Shown: positions 1 to 11,856, counted from the first letter of the stretch. The stretch: DNA of 64,000 nt from Monodelphis domestica (GCF_027887165.1 NC_077235.1:9620884-9684883), one strand, 5' to 3'. A program made the numbers and translations. Notes: generated by a model from the sequence alone, not told the origin.

Positions 1-904
1 TGACGGCAAAACACTCTACTGTTTCTGCCAAGAAAATCTCAAATGAGAACACAAAGATTCAGACATGACTGAAACGACTGGCATACAAATCTATGACCCC
101 ACAGCAAGGGCATTGCACAGGGCCTCTGCTGCATTAGGCTCAAATTGGCCATTTGCTTCTCCTCTAGCTTCATGTCCTAGAAGTGCCAGAGGGCACTGGC
201 ACCCTCTTCCTCAAATGTGAGATGGGTGGAGGGCACTGGGGACAGCTGGAAAGGCCCACAGAGGTTGTAAAGGGCCTGGAATTTTACTTAATGTGCTTCT
301 TCTTTCCCTTTCCTGTCTACAAGGGCTGTAAGACAAGCCTGCAATTTCCTACAAAGAGAGGCCCCTCTGCCTTCCTACTCCCACCCCCACCCCAAGTCCA
401 GCCAGTCCTGCCTTAATGTCATGGTAATCTGAGAAGGGCCAATCTTAAAACTTTCCCAGGGTTCTACCTGTTCCTTTCCACTCCCTTGACATCTCCAATC
501 TCCACAAGTGCAGGTAACCATGGCAACCACCAGTCTGCCAGAGAGAGAGGATGCAGCTTGGCGCTACACCTAGAGGAAAAAAAAACCCCAAACTCATCAC
601 ATTTTCTTATTTTCTCTTAGCAGCTGCTGGATGTTCTATACCCTCCCAGCCCATCTCTAACCTACATGACACAGGAGGACACCACAAAGTCAGCCCTCTC
701 AGCTGGGAAGGGAGGTGGGAAGGGGGAACCACACTGGAGACAATTTACGAAGGGTGTACTGCAAAGTGTCAAATGTTTTCCTCAACACTGATAACACAAA
801 GACAAAAAAATCAAAAGAATCCCAGCTCCCACAGAGCTCCAGTTCTACTGGAGGGGAGGGGATGGTACATTCACCATGCTGCGCTTTAGTACATGTAAAA
901 TGTG
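1..904. other. Intergenic, nothing recognised
   Basis: AT/GC-mixed DNA with short ORFs only. No homology to a known gene or repeat was recognised. Confidence 0.6.
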
Positions 905-1099
905 GTACTTGGGGGATCAGTGGATTGAGAGCCAGGTCCTTGAGGTAGGAGTCCAGGGTTCAAATCTGGCCTCAGATACTTCCCAGCTGTGTGACCGTGG
1001 GCAAGTTACTTAACCCCGTTGCCAAGCCCTAACTGCTCTTCTCCCTGGGAAGTGATACTTAGTACTACCTCTAAGACAGAAGATAAAGGGTTTTTAACT
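905..1099 (+). mobile_element. tRNA-derived marsupial SINE (WSINE/WALLSI-like)
   Basis: tRNA-like head with B-box (GGTTCAAATC), then CCCAGCTGTGTGACC and GGGCAAGTTACTTAA, then the specific 3' body ending in a T/A-rich tail. About 85% like the other copies here. Confidence 0.8.
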
Positions 1100-2104
1100 G
1101 TGGTACTTGGTTCTAGTTCAATGGAAAGATGCAAGAAAATTTGAAAGAATGTGAACATTTTTCAGACTCTTTGTGCACACTAATCAGAATCAAGCTGTTC
1201 ACAGGTCCATAAGAACAAGGCTACCTGAGAACAGAGAACATTAACAACTGGTAGGATCAGGAAAAGGATCACCATGAGAGGCAGCACCTGATTTGGGTCC
1301 TTCAGCTATGGATTCTAGAAGGCAGAGGTAAGGAAGGATGTTTGCAGAAAGGCAGAATCCACAGAGTGGCTGTAGGAGCACAGACTATTTACACCCTCAT
1401 TCCATTTAAAAATCCCCAAGAGGAGGCTGCTCCACCTTGTCCCTCTAGTCCAAGGATAATGTGCATGATCTCCAACATTCATTCTTTTAAATGAGAGTCC
1501 CTCTAATTATATCTAGTAACCAAAGTATCTTTCCCAGTCACCTCTATGGGCACACACAGGAATAGGTGAAGCCTATGTAAAATCCAGCCCTCTGGCTTTC
1601 AGCTAACCCTCGATGTACCCACCACCACTGGGAAAGGTCACAGAACTACCTGAGGGAATACAATGTCTCCAGGGCTAGTGGACACTGACTCGGTGGTTGG
1701 CACAGTAGAGGCTGCCTCCACAGTGTCTCATAGCGAGCCAGCGCCGGGAATGGAAATCTCAAAGGTCATATGGCTAATACCCAAGAAGACCAGACTAAAA
1801 GGCAGCTTTTTGAGGCCATTTAGCTGGTCAGATCCCCTAGGAACAAAGTGACCCAGACTAAAGGTAGTGTTTTGTTCTGATCATCTTTGAACTAGCCAAA
1901 TTTTTTGTTTGAAACATAAACACTGCCCTCAGGTACAACTCCCAAGTGGTTTCCACACAGCAGTCCCTGTGATCATCAGGCCAGTGGTTTGCAAAATCTG
2001 CCAGGAAGGATGGATGCCCCTGGAGTTCTCAAATCCTGGCTCAGCAACCAGCCTTGGTACAATTTTCTCAGAAGTTCCCAAGTTGCTCACTGAAGTGCTT
2101 GGCT
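1100..2104. other. Intergenic, nothing recognised
   Basis: No coding or repeat signature was recognised. ORFs of 60-70 codons look random. Confidence 0.5.
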
Positions 2105-2405
2105 TCCAAGCTTGAGCAATCCTCAAACCCAGAGAAAAGAGTATCAAGGAGAAGAGAGTGATCCACAGTGTCCAAGGCTGTAGAGAGGTCAAGGAGAATG
2201 ATGACTGAGAAAAGGCCACTGGCTGGTAACCGGAGAGAGCAGTTTCAATGGAATGCTAAGGTCAGAAACCAGACTATATGGGGTTCGGAAGAATCTGAGA
2301 AGAGTGAAAGGAAATGAAGAAGAGGGGAGAGGAGGGAATTCACAGTAAATTGACATAAGATCTAGTCTTTGTACAAGTCTAGAGTTAATCAGGAGGCAAT
2401 CTTTC
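2105..2405 (-). mobile_element. L2 LINE fragment (reverse transcriptase region)
   Basis: On the minus strand it carries the same DLSAAFDTVDH-type coding block seen in the copies at 46.7 and 48.8 kb, now frameshifted. 5' and 3' truncated. Confidence 0.7.
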
Positions 2406-3339
2406 AATACCAGAGTCTGTCACCCACAGGACTGAGTTGCCAAGTTGCATCCTGGGAATTATGCATATAAGACAGTAACCCAAGAAATGTGTGGCTCTCT
2501 GTGAATCTAACACTATTAAAGGCACCAATTGACAGTCCTGCTGACTAGAGGCAAAAATTAATTCCCCAAACATGTCCAGTTTGGGGCACTAGGTAGGGGG
2601 AAGCTGCCCAAACTCCTTGCCTCAGGCCTGAGCTGGCCAAAAAAGAGAGTACAGCATGTGGCAGGCATTAAGGGCCTCTGGAAAGCATACATCAGCAATC
2701 ACCATTAATATGAAATCCAGTGGAGAAGGCCAAGTCAGGCAGCCATCACCCTTGCTTCTCTCTCTGTCAGACTGACAACAAAGTGGGAGAGGGACAAAGG
2801 AAAGCAGCCGCAGCAGTTCTATACAGCATGCAGCACAATCCTCCAGAGACTAGAAAGAGAACCTTTAGTCCTAAACTGAGCTATCAAATTAAAATAGCTG
2901 TTTTAAAGAAAAAAAGAAAAACAATGAAGGAAAACAGAAGTGGAGACCTTAGTCAAGCAAAGCTAAGAACCCTAAACAGGAAAGGATAGGCCTAATTTAT
3001 GGATGCTAAATGAATGCTAAATGAAATGTAAAGTTTTTTTCTTTCAGTGAGCCAAATCAGATCTGCCCTTCACCAGCATCAGTGGAAAAAAATCACTTAG
3101 GAGCCAGTCTTAATTGGAACTGAAATTCTCCCTTCCAAAGCTAAGGGCCCCACGGAGACAGATATCCTTCAAACTGTACTGGTTGTTTGATTATTCTAGT
3201 TCTTGTCCACAAGCAGCTATCTCTTCCTGTGGGCCAATTCCCCGAGTCTCTGAACAAACTCACCATAACTGCTGAGCCCCAAAACTGCTTTCTGAGCTGC
3301 CAGGTAAGAAAAGGACACAGTATCTGATTTGCCTAACAG
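2406..3339. other. Intergenic, nothing recognised
   Basis: A-rich patch near 2890-2930 (AAAGAAAAAAAGAAAAACA) is the only notable composition. No gene signature. Confidence 0.5.
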
Positions 3340-3480
3340 AGGTAGTAAGGCAGGGCCAATAGAGCATGGTACTCAGGAGGATTCAGGTTCAAATCCTTGA
3401 GTTTGTTGGGACCATGGGTAAATCACAACCACTCTGAGCTTCAGACAACTCACTATAAGTTACAGGTAGGGTGATCTCAA
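3340..3480 (+). mobile_element. MIR-class SINE, decayed
   Basis: Recognisable by the promoter B-box region GGTTCAAATCC and the downstream TGGGTAAATCAC / CTGAGCTTCAG stretch. Heavily mutated, hence old. Confidence 0.5.
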
Positions 3481-3769
3481 TATCTGTTCTTTCACATCAA
3501 GGAGATCACAAGTCTTTGAGATCCTGACAAGTGAATACTAAGGCCAGTCTTTAATCTGGGGACCCTGAAACTGAAGCAGGATGTCATCGAATTTCAAAGT
3601 TCAAAGAGATCTCAAAGGTCAACTAGTCCAATCTCTTCTTAAAGCATGAATTCCATTTACAACGCCCCAACCCTTTTCAGGATCCACCTTGGTAACTGGG
3701 AACTCGCTACTTCAAGGAGCAAGAATTTTTAAACAGCTCTAATTGCTAAAAAAAGGCTTTCCTTTGGGG

Positions 3770-4110
3770 ATATTGGAAGAAAAAACTCTATGGTATATTA
3801 ATAAAGTGTAATATTATCGAGTAATAAGAAATCACAAATGAGGAAAACAGAAACATGAAGATGTGAATGTGAACTGATGCAGAGTGAAATAAACAGAATT
3901 AGAACAATTGACAAAACACAACAATAAGCACTAAAAGGTGGTTGAACTTAAGAGTTATTGAAAAACAACAACAATAACCAATGAAGACTCGCGGGGAACA
4001 GATAATAAAACAGAAAGTGTCCCCGGACTAGACTGCAAAAGACAGAATAATATATACTTTATCAGATATCCTCGTTGTATTGGTTGTTTTTGCTTAACTG
4101 GTTTTCTTGA
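3770..4110 (+). mobile_element. Old L1 3'-end fragment
   Basis: Contains GAACTGATGCAGAGTGAAAT and AACAGAATTAGAACAAT, the degenerate counterpart of the marsupial L1 end (GATGCAGAGYGAAAKGAGCAGAAC). Very diverged. Confidence 0.45.
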
Positions 4111-4889
4111 TTACAAGGGAGACCTGGAGCAAAGATTTGAAATAACTGATATAATGGCCAAAAGTATCCATTTTTATAAAGGTTCTTTCTTCTATTTTTC
4201 TGAAACGACCAAAACAGGAAGGAGAAAATCTTCTGGTTTCTAGCAGAATTGCAGCCAGTGAGAGTACCTAGCTTTGAGAACTACTTGTCCCATGTGGCTC
4301 CAAGACCTTGGCGTTCTATTTCCAACATCAAAAGGGATATGACAATACGTGAGCACTGAGATGAAAATGAACAGTCTCAGCTGCCCTGGAAGACCACAGT
4401 CTTAAGCATTTCAACATGAATAAACACCTACTACACTTAGAGCATCTTGTCCTAAGTCAGTTGGTCAAATCAACATGGCGGCATTGTGTCAGATTCTAGT
4501 AGACTTGGACAAATTCCATAAGCTGTGATTTCTGCCTCCATGATGGCAAGTGACAAACCAAACATCAGAACTAGGCCACAAACTTACTGCACTGGCGAAT
4601 TCGACTGCAGGACAGACCGGAAGTAAACAGTCATTCCTTCACATTAGGTATGAACCTCAGTGATACTTCTGGGCAATGAAAAGTAAGCTTTCTTTCAGAG
4701 TTGGAGGTAGGGAAGACTGTCTGTCTCCAGCTAAAATGGGGGAAACTACGAGTTGGCTATCTAATGAATGTGATGTCTTTTTCAGGGTCACATAGACAAG
4801 ACAGGATGGAATCATGGCTCTAATATCTCTGTTAAGGGTCTGGTACTGAAAACACACAGCCAACTAACAGAAATAGATTCAAAACCACT

Positions 4890-4990
4890 CCCCAGGTAAA
4901 GTGAGGATAATAATGACACTTTCTTCCTAGAGGTTGTTGTGAGAATTAAATAAGATAATGTAAGCAAATACTTTACAAACCTTAAAGTGA
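4890..4990 (+). mobile_element. MIR-class SINE 3' part
   Basis: GAGGATAATAATGACAC, GAGGTTGTTGTGAGAATTAA and CAAATACTTTACAAACCTTA match the MIR-type 3' half. Confidence 0.6.
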
Positions 4991-5264
4991 CATCTGATTT
5001 ATTAGCTAGTATTAATCTTCCCTCCTCTCTCTTTTTGTTGGACTTTTTTGATAGGTTGGTTAATTTCCTGAAACTTTCCCCCTTTTTTTCCTTCATTATA
5101 AGGGATGGCTCTCTGGAAAGGGATGGGGGAAGGATACAATGGGCAATGTGGGTTATCTAAAAACAAAAGATAACAATACAAATTTCATTGAAAAAATCCT
5201 AGGTCAAATAGGTAGAACATGTGAGAGTCAGGAGTTCTAAGGTCTAACAGCCTATCTACCAGTC

Positions 5265-5715
5265 AGTATATTATTTTGGATAAGCTAAATCACCTCTCCA
5301 GACTTCAGTTTCTCTGCCATCCAGCTATGTTACAAAGATAAAGAGATGTGACTTGTGAAATCACTTTGAAATCCCTGCTTCCCTCAGTTTCCTCATCTGT
5401 GAATTAGGATGCCTCCCAGGGTTGTTGTGAAGATAAAAGTGTAATCACGTGGGCAGCTGGATAGCTGAGTGTATTGTGAGACAGGCCTAGAGACAGGAGG
5501 TCCTAGGTTCCAATCTGACCTCAGACACTTCCCAGCTGTGTGACCCTGGGCAAGTCACTTGACCCCCATTGCCTAGCCCTTACCACTCTTCTGCCTTGGA
5601 GCCAATACACAGTATTGACTCTAAAACGGAAGGTGAGGGTTTAAAAAAAAGTGTAATCACATTTGTAAAGTGCTCAGCATAATGGCTGGCACATAGTAGG
5701 TGAGATTTGAATGCT
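5265..5715 (+). mobile_element. MIR-class SINE split by a younger SINE
   Basis: MIR-like halves at 5265-5448 and 5661-5715. The second resumes with GTAAAGTGCTCAGCATAATG and GGCACATAGTAGG. The interruption is the SINE at 5450-5648. Confidence 0.7.
5450..5648 (+). mobile_element. tRNA-derived SINE (WSINE/WALLSI-like), full length with target duplication
   Basis: Complete head-to-tail copy ending in an A-tract, flanked by the direct repeat AAAAGTGTAATCAC (5435-5448 and 5647-5660, sharing the A-tail). Inserted into an older MIR. Confidence 0.9.
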
Positions 5716-5756
5716 AGCCCTTTTCATTATTACAATCAAAGGAAAGAAAAAAAGAG

Positions 5757-5925
5757 GACACCTAAGTGGCTCAGTGGAAGGATTGTAAAGGCCCCAGGTT
5801 CAAATGTGACCTCAGACACTTCTCATCTCTGTGTTCTTGGGCAAGTCACTTAATTCCCATTTCCTAACCTTTGCTCTTGCCTCTCTTCTGTCTTGGAACC
5901 AAAAAGGGAGAATTCAGGTAAATTG
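5757..5925 (+). mobile_element. tRNA-derived SINE (WSINE/WALLSI-like), diverged
   Basis: AAGTGGCTCAGTGGA, GGTTCAAATGTGACCTCAG and CTCTTCTGTCTTGGAACCAA mark it; more mutated than its neighbour. Confidence 0.75.
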
Positions 5926-5999
5926 AAAGCACTGAGAACTGAACTGCCTTGTGAGATCACCAAGCCTGTCCTATACATACTAAATACCTATTGGTTTGG

Positions 6000-6570
6000 G
6001 GGTGAGGTACTTGGCCAGCTGGGTGTCAGGTGAGGGTCAGAGGTTGGAGAGCTGCCCTAGGAGGGCACGACAAGCCCTCCATACCAGAGATACTACCGGC
6101 TCCCAGTAGCTGCTAGCATGCAGCAGCGGCCACACCCAGGGCAACGGCTTCAAGAGGCCAGCTAAACCTTCTGAGGGTAGCCATCGGGTCTTCGACCCCT
6201 GGTGAACCCAGGCTTTGCTCACCCAGCATGTGAAGACTGCTTCAGCTGAACAGGCAGAAGAAACCAATTAGAAGGTTCAACGACTGAGAGGGCGACGCAG
6301 CAAAGCACTGTGGAGTGCTTAGGGTGTGATGGAGCACAAAAGACAACACGGCCATCCAATGCAGCTGAGGAAGTCTCCAGGTGTAACGACTTTTCATGCC
6401 ACTGGACCCAGGCTTCCAAAGCTGCGAGAGTGGGACTGTCTCTGTGCATTGACTTTTCCACTTAAGTCTCCTTCACCCACAAGTGTCTTTGTGCACACTC
6501 ATCTTACCATAGATGAAAACGCACAAAGACAATCGTCATTCTCGGTTACCGAGAGACTACTACCAACCAA
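6000..6570 (+). mobile_element. Retroposed element sharing its 3' end with the LINE at 8.0-8.9 kb
   Basis: A GC-rich body of about 500 bases ends in a 50-base block (6510-6560: GATGAAAACGCACAAAGACA then TCATTCTCGGTTACCGAGAG) that recurs at 8813-8865 downstream of a LINE ORF. Long ORFs in both strands are incidental. Either a nonautonomous (SINE-like) partner of that LINE or another part of it. Family not named. Confidence 0.6.
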
Positions 6571-7384
6571 TACTTGTCCAGCTGAAATGCAAGAGTTAAC
6601 CCCCAAATACACAGGCTCTGCCTTGGTAGAGTTTACTTTCCTAAAGGAGAGCCAGACACAAATACAAATTCGATCCATGGACTTCTTTCTCTAGACCCTC
6701 TGTCTGTGTGATAGTCAAGCATTTTAGGGAGAGAATTTAAATCAAGGCTCAGAAAAGTTAGGATCGGAATCTGTACACTGGAAAGAACTCAATTTCTTTC
6801 TACAAGAAAACAGGAGAGAAAGGAGGAAGAGCTAAAGAGAAAGGAAATGGAAGCCCAAGAGAAGAAAGGAGGAAAGGAATGATCTAAAAGAGCCTTTGTT
6901 AAGAGGTCTCCAGGAACCCATCATCCCATCCTAGTGTCTTTCCACACTCAGGATCTGGTGACATCTAGTGGATAGATGGGAGGTTGCTTCGAGGGTTTTC
7001 TGGGAAATGAAAACAAGGAAAGAATATTCCTAAATCCCCAAACACTGGAGTATGCCAGGGCCAACCTTTCATTGTATTTTGAGAAACCTTCATTTGGAAT
7101 AGCAATTTCGCTGAGCAAAAGAACTTCATATTTTCTCCCAACTTTCCCGAGTAGGGGCATGCCTCTCAGTACAGCTAAAATTATGTTGAGGAAAATGTCT
7201 GCCATCAATATTGCTCTCGATGAGGACAAATACCACCGAATAGAATGAAAATAGAATGTTCACTGACTTGACTGCCTGTCCCTTTGTCATCCCCAAACCT
7301 AAAATAGCACATATTTATCAAGTTCTAGAAGACTCTAGAAGAGGCTTTCTCAAGATCTGAGCTAGTGTTCTTGAAGAGTCTTGT

Positions 7385-7705
7385 CTGAATTCGTCCTGAT
7401 CTGGACAATTCTGAGGGACTTATGAGAAAGAAGCTCTCCACATTCAGAGAAAGAACCATGGGAGCGGAAACCCAGAAGAAAAACACTTCTTTGATCATAT
7501 AGATCAATGAGGACAATACTGGGGATGTAGACTAAGTGATCATACTGGTGCAAATATTAATAATATGGAAATAGGTATTGATCAATGACACATGTAAAAG
7601 CAAGTGGAATTGCAAGTTGGCTAAGGGAGGGGATGGGAGGAGGGGAGGGAAAAAACATGAATCATGTAACCATGGAAAAATATTCTAAATCACTTAAATA
7701 AATAA
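7385..7705 (+). mobile_element. Marsupial L1 3' UTR fragment
   Basis: GACAATTCTGAGGGACTTAT, CCAGAAGAAAAACACTTC, GACACATGTAAAAGCAAGTG, a G/A-rich GGAGGGGATGGGAGGAGGGG block and a terminal A-rich tail follow the usual marsupial L1 3' UTR order. Confidence 0.75.
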
Positions 7706-7854
7706 ACTTTAAAAAAAGACCTCTCTAGAAAGAAAAATAAATAAAATAAAATTTAAAAATGAATTAGTCCTGATTTTAAAACCCTGGGAGAAATGGAGCA
7801 ACACGGGCCAGCCCCCACCACCCCAAATCCACCTTGCACACGGGCCAAGGAGCA

Positions 7855-7986
7855 AAAGGCTAGGTAATGGGGGTCAAGTGACTTGCCCAGGGTCACACAG
7901 CTGGGAAGTGTCTGAGGCCAGATTTGAACCTAGGACCTCAGGTCTCTAGGCCTGGCTCTCAATCCACTGAGCTACCCAGCTGCCCC
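7855..7986 (-). mobile_element. tRNA-derived SINE (WSINE/WALLSI-like), partial
   Basis: Reverse copy from GGGGGTCAAGTGACTTGCCC to GAGCTACCCAGCTGCCCC; the 3' body is missing and it abuts the LINE at 7990. Confidence 0.85.
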
Positions 7987-7989
7987 AGA

Positions 7990-8870
7990 GGTGATGTTCC
8001 AACCTGCACCAGGGAGGCCAACGAACCAGCCGTGCATTACAATCGAGCACGCAGCTTTCTAACGTCAACACTTTCAAGTACCTGGGCAGCACCATCGCCA
8101 ACGACGGGTCCCTAGACCACGAGATCAATGCCAGGATCCAAAAGGCCAGCCAGGCACTCGGGCGGCTGTGCTCCAAAGTCCTCCAACACAGCGGTGTAAG
8201 CACTGCGATGAAGCTCAAAGTGTACAACGCAGTGGCCCACGCTCGCTCCTGTACGGTTGCGAGACATGGACACTGTACCGGAAGCACATGAAATAGTTGG
8301 AGCAATTCCACCAACGCTCTCTCCGGTCAATCATGAGGATCCAATGGCAGGACCGAATCACCAACCAGGAAGTCCTTGACAGAGCCAACTCCACCAGCAT
8401 CGAAGTCCTGGTCCTCAAAACCCAGCTACGATGGTCTGGACACGTCATCCGCCTGGACCCACAGCGAATACCAAGACAGGTATTCTATGGTGAACTGTCA
8501 GCTGGACTCAGGAAACAAGGCCGACCAAAGAAAAGATTCAAGGATCAGCTAAAGTCCAACTTGAAGTGGGCTGGCATTACACCAAAGCAACTAGAACTCG
8601 CTGCCTCTGACAGAAGCAGCTGGCGAACCCACATTCACCATGCCGCCACCACCTTTGAAGATGAGTGATGTCGACGTCTTGCCGCTGCGCGTGAACGCCG
8701 ACACCAGGCCACAACTTCACCTCCCGTAACAACTGGTGTCCCATGCCCCATGTGCCACAAACTTTGCGCCTCAGCCTTTGGACTGCAAAGCCACATGAGG
8801 GGTACATCAATAGATGATAATGGACAAAGACAATCCTCATTCTCGGTCACCGAGAGAGACTACCACTATA
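7990..8870 (+). mobile_element. 5'-truncated non-LTR retrotransposon (RTE-like or related), ORF2 C-terminus
   Basis: Encodes the C-terminal end of a LINE ORF2. Pieces include FKYLGSTIANDGSLDHEI, then an open stretch at 8297-8668 (LRWSGHVIRLD, GELSAGLRKQGRPKKRFKDQ, WAGITPKQLELAA), then a terminal zinc-finger-like CPMCHKLC...HMRG. At least three breaks: a frame shift near 8250, a stop at 8294-8296 and a stop at 8666. The 3' end is the shared tail at 8813-8865. The exact clade is not certain. Confidence 0.8.
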
Positions 8871-9019
8871 GCTGTTCCCACCCAAACTACCAGGATGTCC
8901 ATTGTCTGGTGAAGTGGGACCTTCCCTCAGGGAGAAACCTCTCCTGTGACAAGGTCAAAATCTGGGGTTTCTACCTTTAAATTAAGTAAACTGGGGATCT
9001 CTAGATTTCCATGTTGACA
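8868..9019 (+). mobile_element. LTR-like fossil segment, copy A
   Basis: Its reverse complement recurs at 10023-10176 with about 80% identity. The TAAACTGGGGATCTCTAGA stretch resembles the polyA/R part of an LTR. Broken fragment; family not named. Confidence 0.4.
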
Positions 9020-9264
9020 AGCAGTAGGTATAAATGAAGATTTTGAGCCTTTGGACTTCATCCCCCAGAAGTCTCTTAGTATTTCCCCAAATTCCCTTTT
9101 CCCGCATCCCTGCATTTTGCATGGTTGTATTTAAGTGGCTGTAACTCCCTCTCTTTTTTTGACCTGAGACCAGGCTGAGTTCAGGCAGTTCTTTTGCTTT
9201 AGTTATTATTAATAAAACTTTAAGAATATAATAGTTATTGGATATGCATTTTAAAACTCACAAA

Positions 9265-9370
9265 TACAATGATCCAGGACAATTCTGAGGGATTTATGAA
9301 ATAAAATGCTCTCCACCTCCAGAGAAAGAACTGTTAGAGTAGGAATGCAGATGGAAAGTTATGATTTATC
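9265..9370 (+). mobile_element. L1 3' UTR-like fragment
   Basis: GATCCAGGACAATTCTGAGG, TGCTCTCCACCTCCAGAG and AAAGAACTG match the start of the L1 3' UTR block seen at 7385. Confidence 0.6.
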
Positions 9371-10022
9371 CCTTATTTAGCCACAAACAGGAGGTAGGGC
9401 CTCTTGCAGAGTTACCGAGTCCTGAATAACCTGTGATGTGGCCTTTGTTTTTGCCTTTATGTTTCTATAGTTTGTGGGGTTGCTTTTTATGATTATTTTG
9501 GTAGAGTAGGCAATCTTCCTGATTAAGCTTTCCTAATTGGTGTAGAATAGATATTAATAGGGTTAATAATATGGGATGGCAGCTTTAAGGCTAGCAGCGT
9601 GGGGTGGGTCAGCTCTGTGTGAGTAGGTATATGGGGAGCTGATCAAGCCCTGTGGAAGAACGTGTTTATGGATTTCTCTTGTTTTCTCTCCCAGCAGCAA
9701 TGAAGCGGTACAAAAGGAGGAGTCTGTGGGAGAAGAGGCTGAAGGCATCATCAGGAACCACCAGATTTGAAAGGCTTAAAGACTTTGGGGAAATGGGGTC
9801 GTGTTTTGATTGCTAGTTTTTGCCAAAGGCAGACGGCCTCCCTTTCTGGCACAAATTGTCAATGTGTTGCTGGCTTTGGGGAGTGCCTCCAAATGCCAAC
9901 TGCCCATACTTGTACCCCAAGGCTTTCCCACCAGTAGTGATGGAGTCCAACCCCATATAGCATTACCCATTTGTCTGTATATCTGGTCAGCGACGTCTAG
10001 TCCCGACCAAAAGGGGGGGGGG

Positions 10023-10176
10023 TGTCAAGGTGGAATCTAGAAGTCCCCAGTTTATTTAGTTGGGCAGCAGAAACCCCAGTTTTGACCTTGTCACAGGAGT
10101 TTTCTCCCTGAGGGAAGGTCCTACTTCACTGGTCTCAGGCTAACAAATAGGTAGTTTGGGTAGGGAATAGCTAATC
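10023..10176 (-). mobile_element. LTR-like fossil segment, copy B (inverted to copy A)
   Basis: Reads AATAAACTGGGGACTTCT on the minus strand and shares the order of blocks with copy A. About 1 kb of unassigned DNA separates the two. Old and fragmentary. Confidence 0.4.
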
Positions 10177-11286
10177 CCACCAGAGGTGAATGGTTTCTCC
10201 CTTTAGGCTAGTCCTTTACCAAGATGGCCCAGCCATGGGCTGGGTCTTTCCCTTTTGTGCCCCTCACAGTTATTTGTCTGGAACTCCTCCTTTTCCTTTT
10301 TTACTATTGTAAAGTCAACTGTCCCTCTCCTCCTCAGCCCCCATGTTTTACCTAGAAAGTTATTTAAGCTCCCCAACTTTAATGACTCTTACATTTGGCA
10401 CCCCCAGGGGTCAGTGACCAGAGTGGCCAGAGTTCAATCTTCAGACTCTGAGCTGTCCTGTGTGACTATTTAATAGTTCTGTGTTTTTTTCCCACTCAAT
10501 AGGGCCTTGAAAGAAATTCGTCGTGGCATCTTTTAACAGGGGGCTGCCCCAAAACCAGTGATGGCACTATTAGCTAGGTGACCATCCCTGTGTTGGGTGT
10601 TGTGGAAGATACAAAGGGGCTCGGCCTCCCAGGGCTTTCCACTAGCAGAAAAGACTTCTGTCTTAGCAGATACTAGAAGTTCACAAAAGGAAGGGAGTCA
10701 GGGAAGGCTTCTTGGAGGAAATGGGCCTTAATAGGGCCCTACTGGATGATAAGCATTTAACAGGGAGTGGATTAGAAGTAGGGCATTCCAAGGTGCTTAT
10801 TTGTTTGTTTGAGGGGGGAGGGAGGAGAGGACTGGATGGGGATGGGGAAATAACACCCCAAAGGCCCAGACTAAGCATTACTTTAGAGTATGGAATGTGC
10901 ATAGACAGAAATCTAATTGGAGCAGAGGAAGATGCCTACTAGGAAAATGGTTGCAATGCCTTGTTCATAGCTGGCTGCTAAATGTATGTATAATGAGGGC
11001 GTGGTAAAAGACAGGCCCAACTTGTTTCCTGCCCTGTTATGGACACAATCTCCAATTTGGAAGAGCCCTGGAGGTTGGGGGGGAGGTGGGTGGCATATTT
11101 CTCAACCTGAGCAATTAGTGTGCTCAGCTTTAAAGATTTATAAGCTTAATTAATGTATGTGCCCATTTGAGCCCACACTTTGCAGAGAGGTTAACTGAGG
11201 TTCAGATGGCAAGTGCAAATCAACTTCCAAAAGGAAAATGTATGCACAGTCAGAAAATAGGAATCATCACTATGGGGTTCGCAGTC
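10177..11286. other. Intergenic, possible L2/LTR remnants
   Basis: 10590-10815 (GAAGATACAAAGGGGCTCGG, GGAAGGCTTCTTGGAGGAAA) resembles the noncoding end of L2 read in reverse. The rest is not recognised. Confidence 0.35.
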
Positions 11287-11491
11287 TTTTTTTTTTTTAA
11301 ACCCTTACCTTCCGTCTTGAGTCAATACTGTGTATTGGCTCCAAGGCAGAAGAGTAGTAAGGGCTAGCCAATGGGGGTCAAGTGACTTGCCCAGGGTCAC
11401 ACAGCTGGGAAGTGTCTGAGGCCAGATTTGAACCCAGGACCTCCCATCTCTAGGCCTGGCTCTCAATTCACTGAGCTACCCAGCTGCCCCC
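11287..11491 (-). mobile_element. tRNA-derived SINE (WSINE/WALLSI-like), full length
   Basis: T-tract, CCTTACCTTCCGTCTTGAGT, CAAGTGACTTGCCCAGGGTC and CTGAGCTACCCAGCTGCCCC in order: a complete reverse copy of about 205 bases. Confidence 0.92.
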
Positions 11492-11696
11492 TTCTCCCTC
11501 CGCCCCCCCCAGTCTTTTTAATAGAAGCTTCCTCAGAGGTATTTTTCCTGCGGTGTTTGTCCTGGGGCCAGGAGCTGTCAGATATGGAGAGAAGACAAGA
11601 TAAGGAGGAGGTCCAAGAGGGAGACAAATTGGGGAGTAGGAGGGTGGGAAGCACAGAAAGATGAAAAAAAAGTGCATCAATAAAATATTAAAAGGG

Positions 11697-11856
11697 GGTA
11701 AGTGGCTCACTGGAGGCTGGAGGTCCTGGGTTCAAGTCAGGTATCAGACACTTAACTAGTTGGTTGAGTCTGGGCTACTCACTTACCCCCAATTGCCTAG
11801 CCCTTACTACTCTTCTGCTTTCCAAACCTGAAGGTAAGGGCTTGGGAAAAAAAGAA
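11697..11856 (+). mobile_element. tRNA-derived SINE (WSINE/WALLSI-like), 5' shortened
   Basis: GGTCCTGGGTTCAAGTCAGG, ATTGCCTAGCCCTTACTACT and GAAGGTAAGGGCTTGG mark it. Confidence 0.8.

Noticed and set aside
905-990. tRNA gene
   Set aside because: The B-box-like GGTTCAAATC occurs in every SINE head here. None folds as an intact tRNA, and each continues into a SINE body.
8297-8668. 123-codon ORF as a host gene
   Set aside because: LINE ORF2 C-terminal fragment, disrupted on both sides and followed by a LINE 3' tail.
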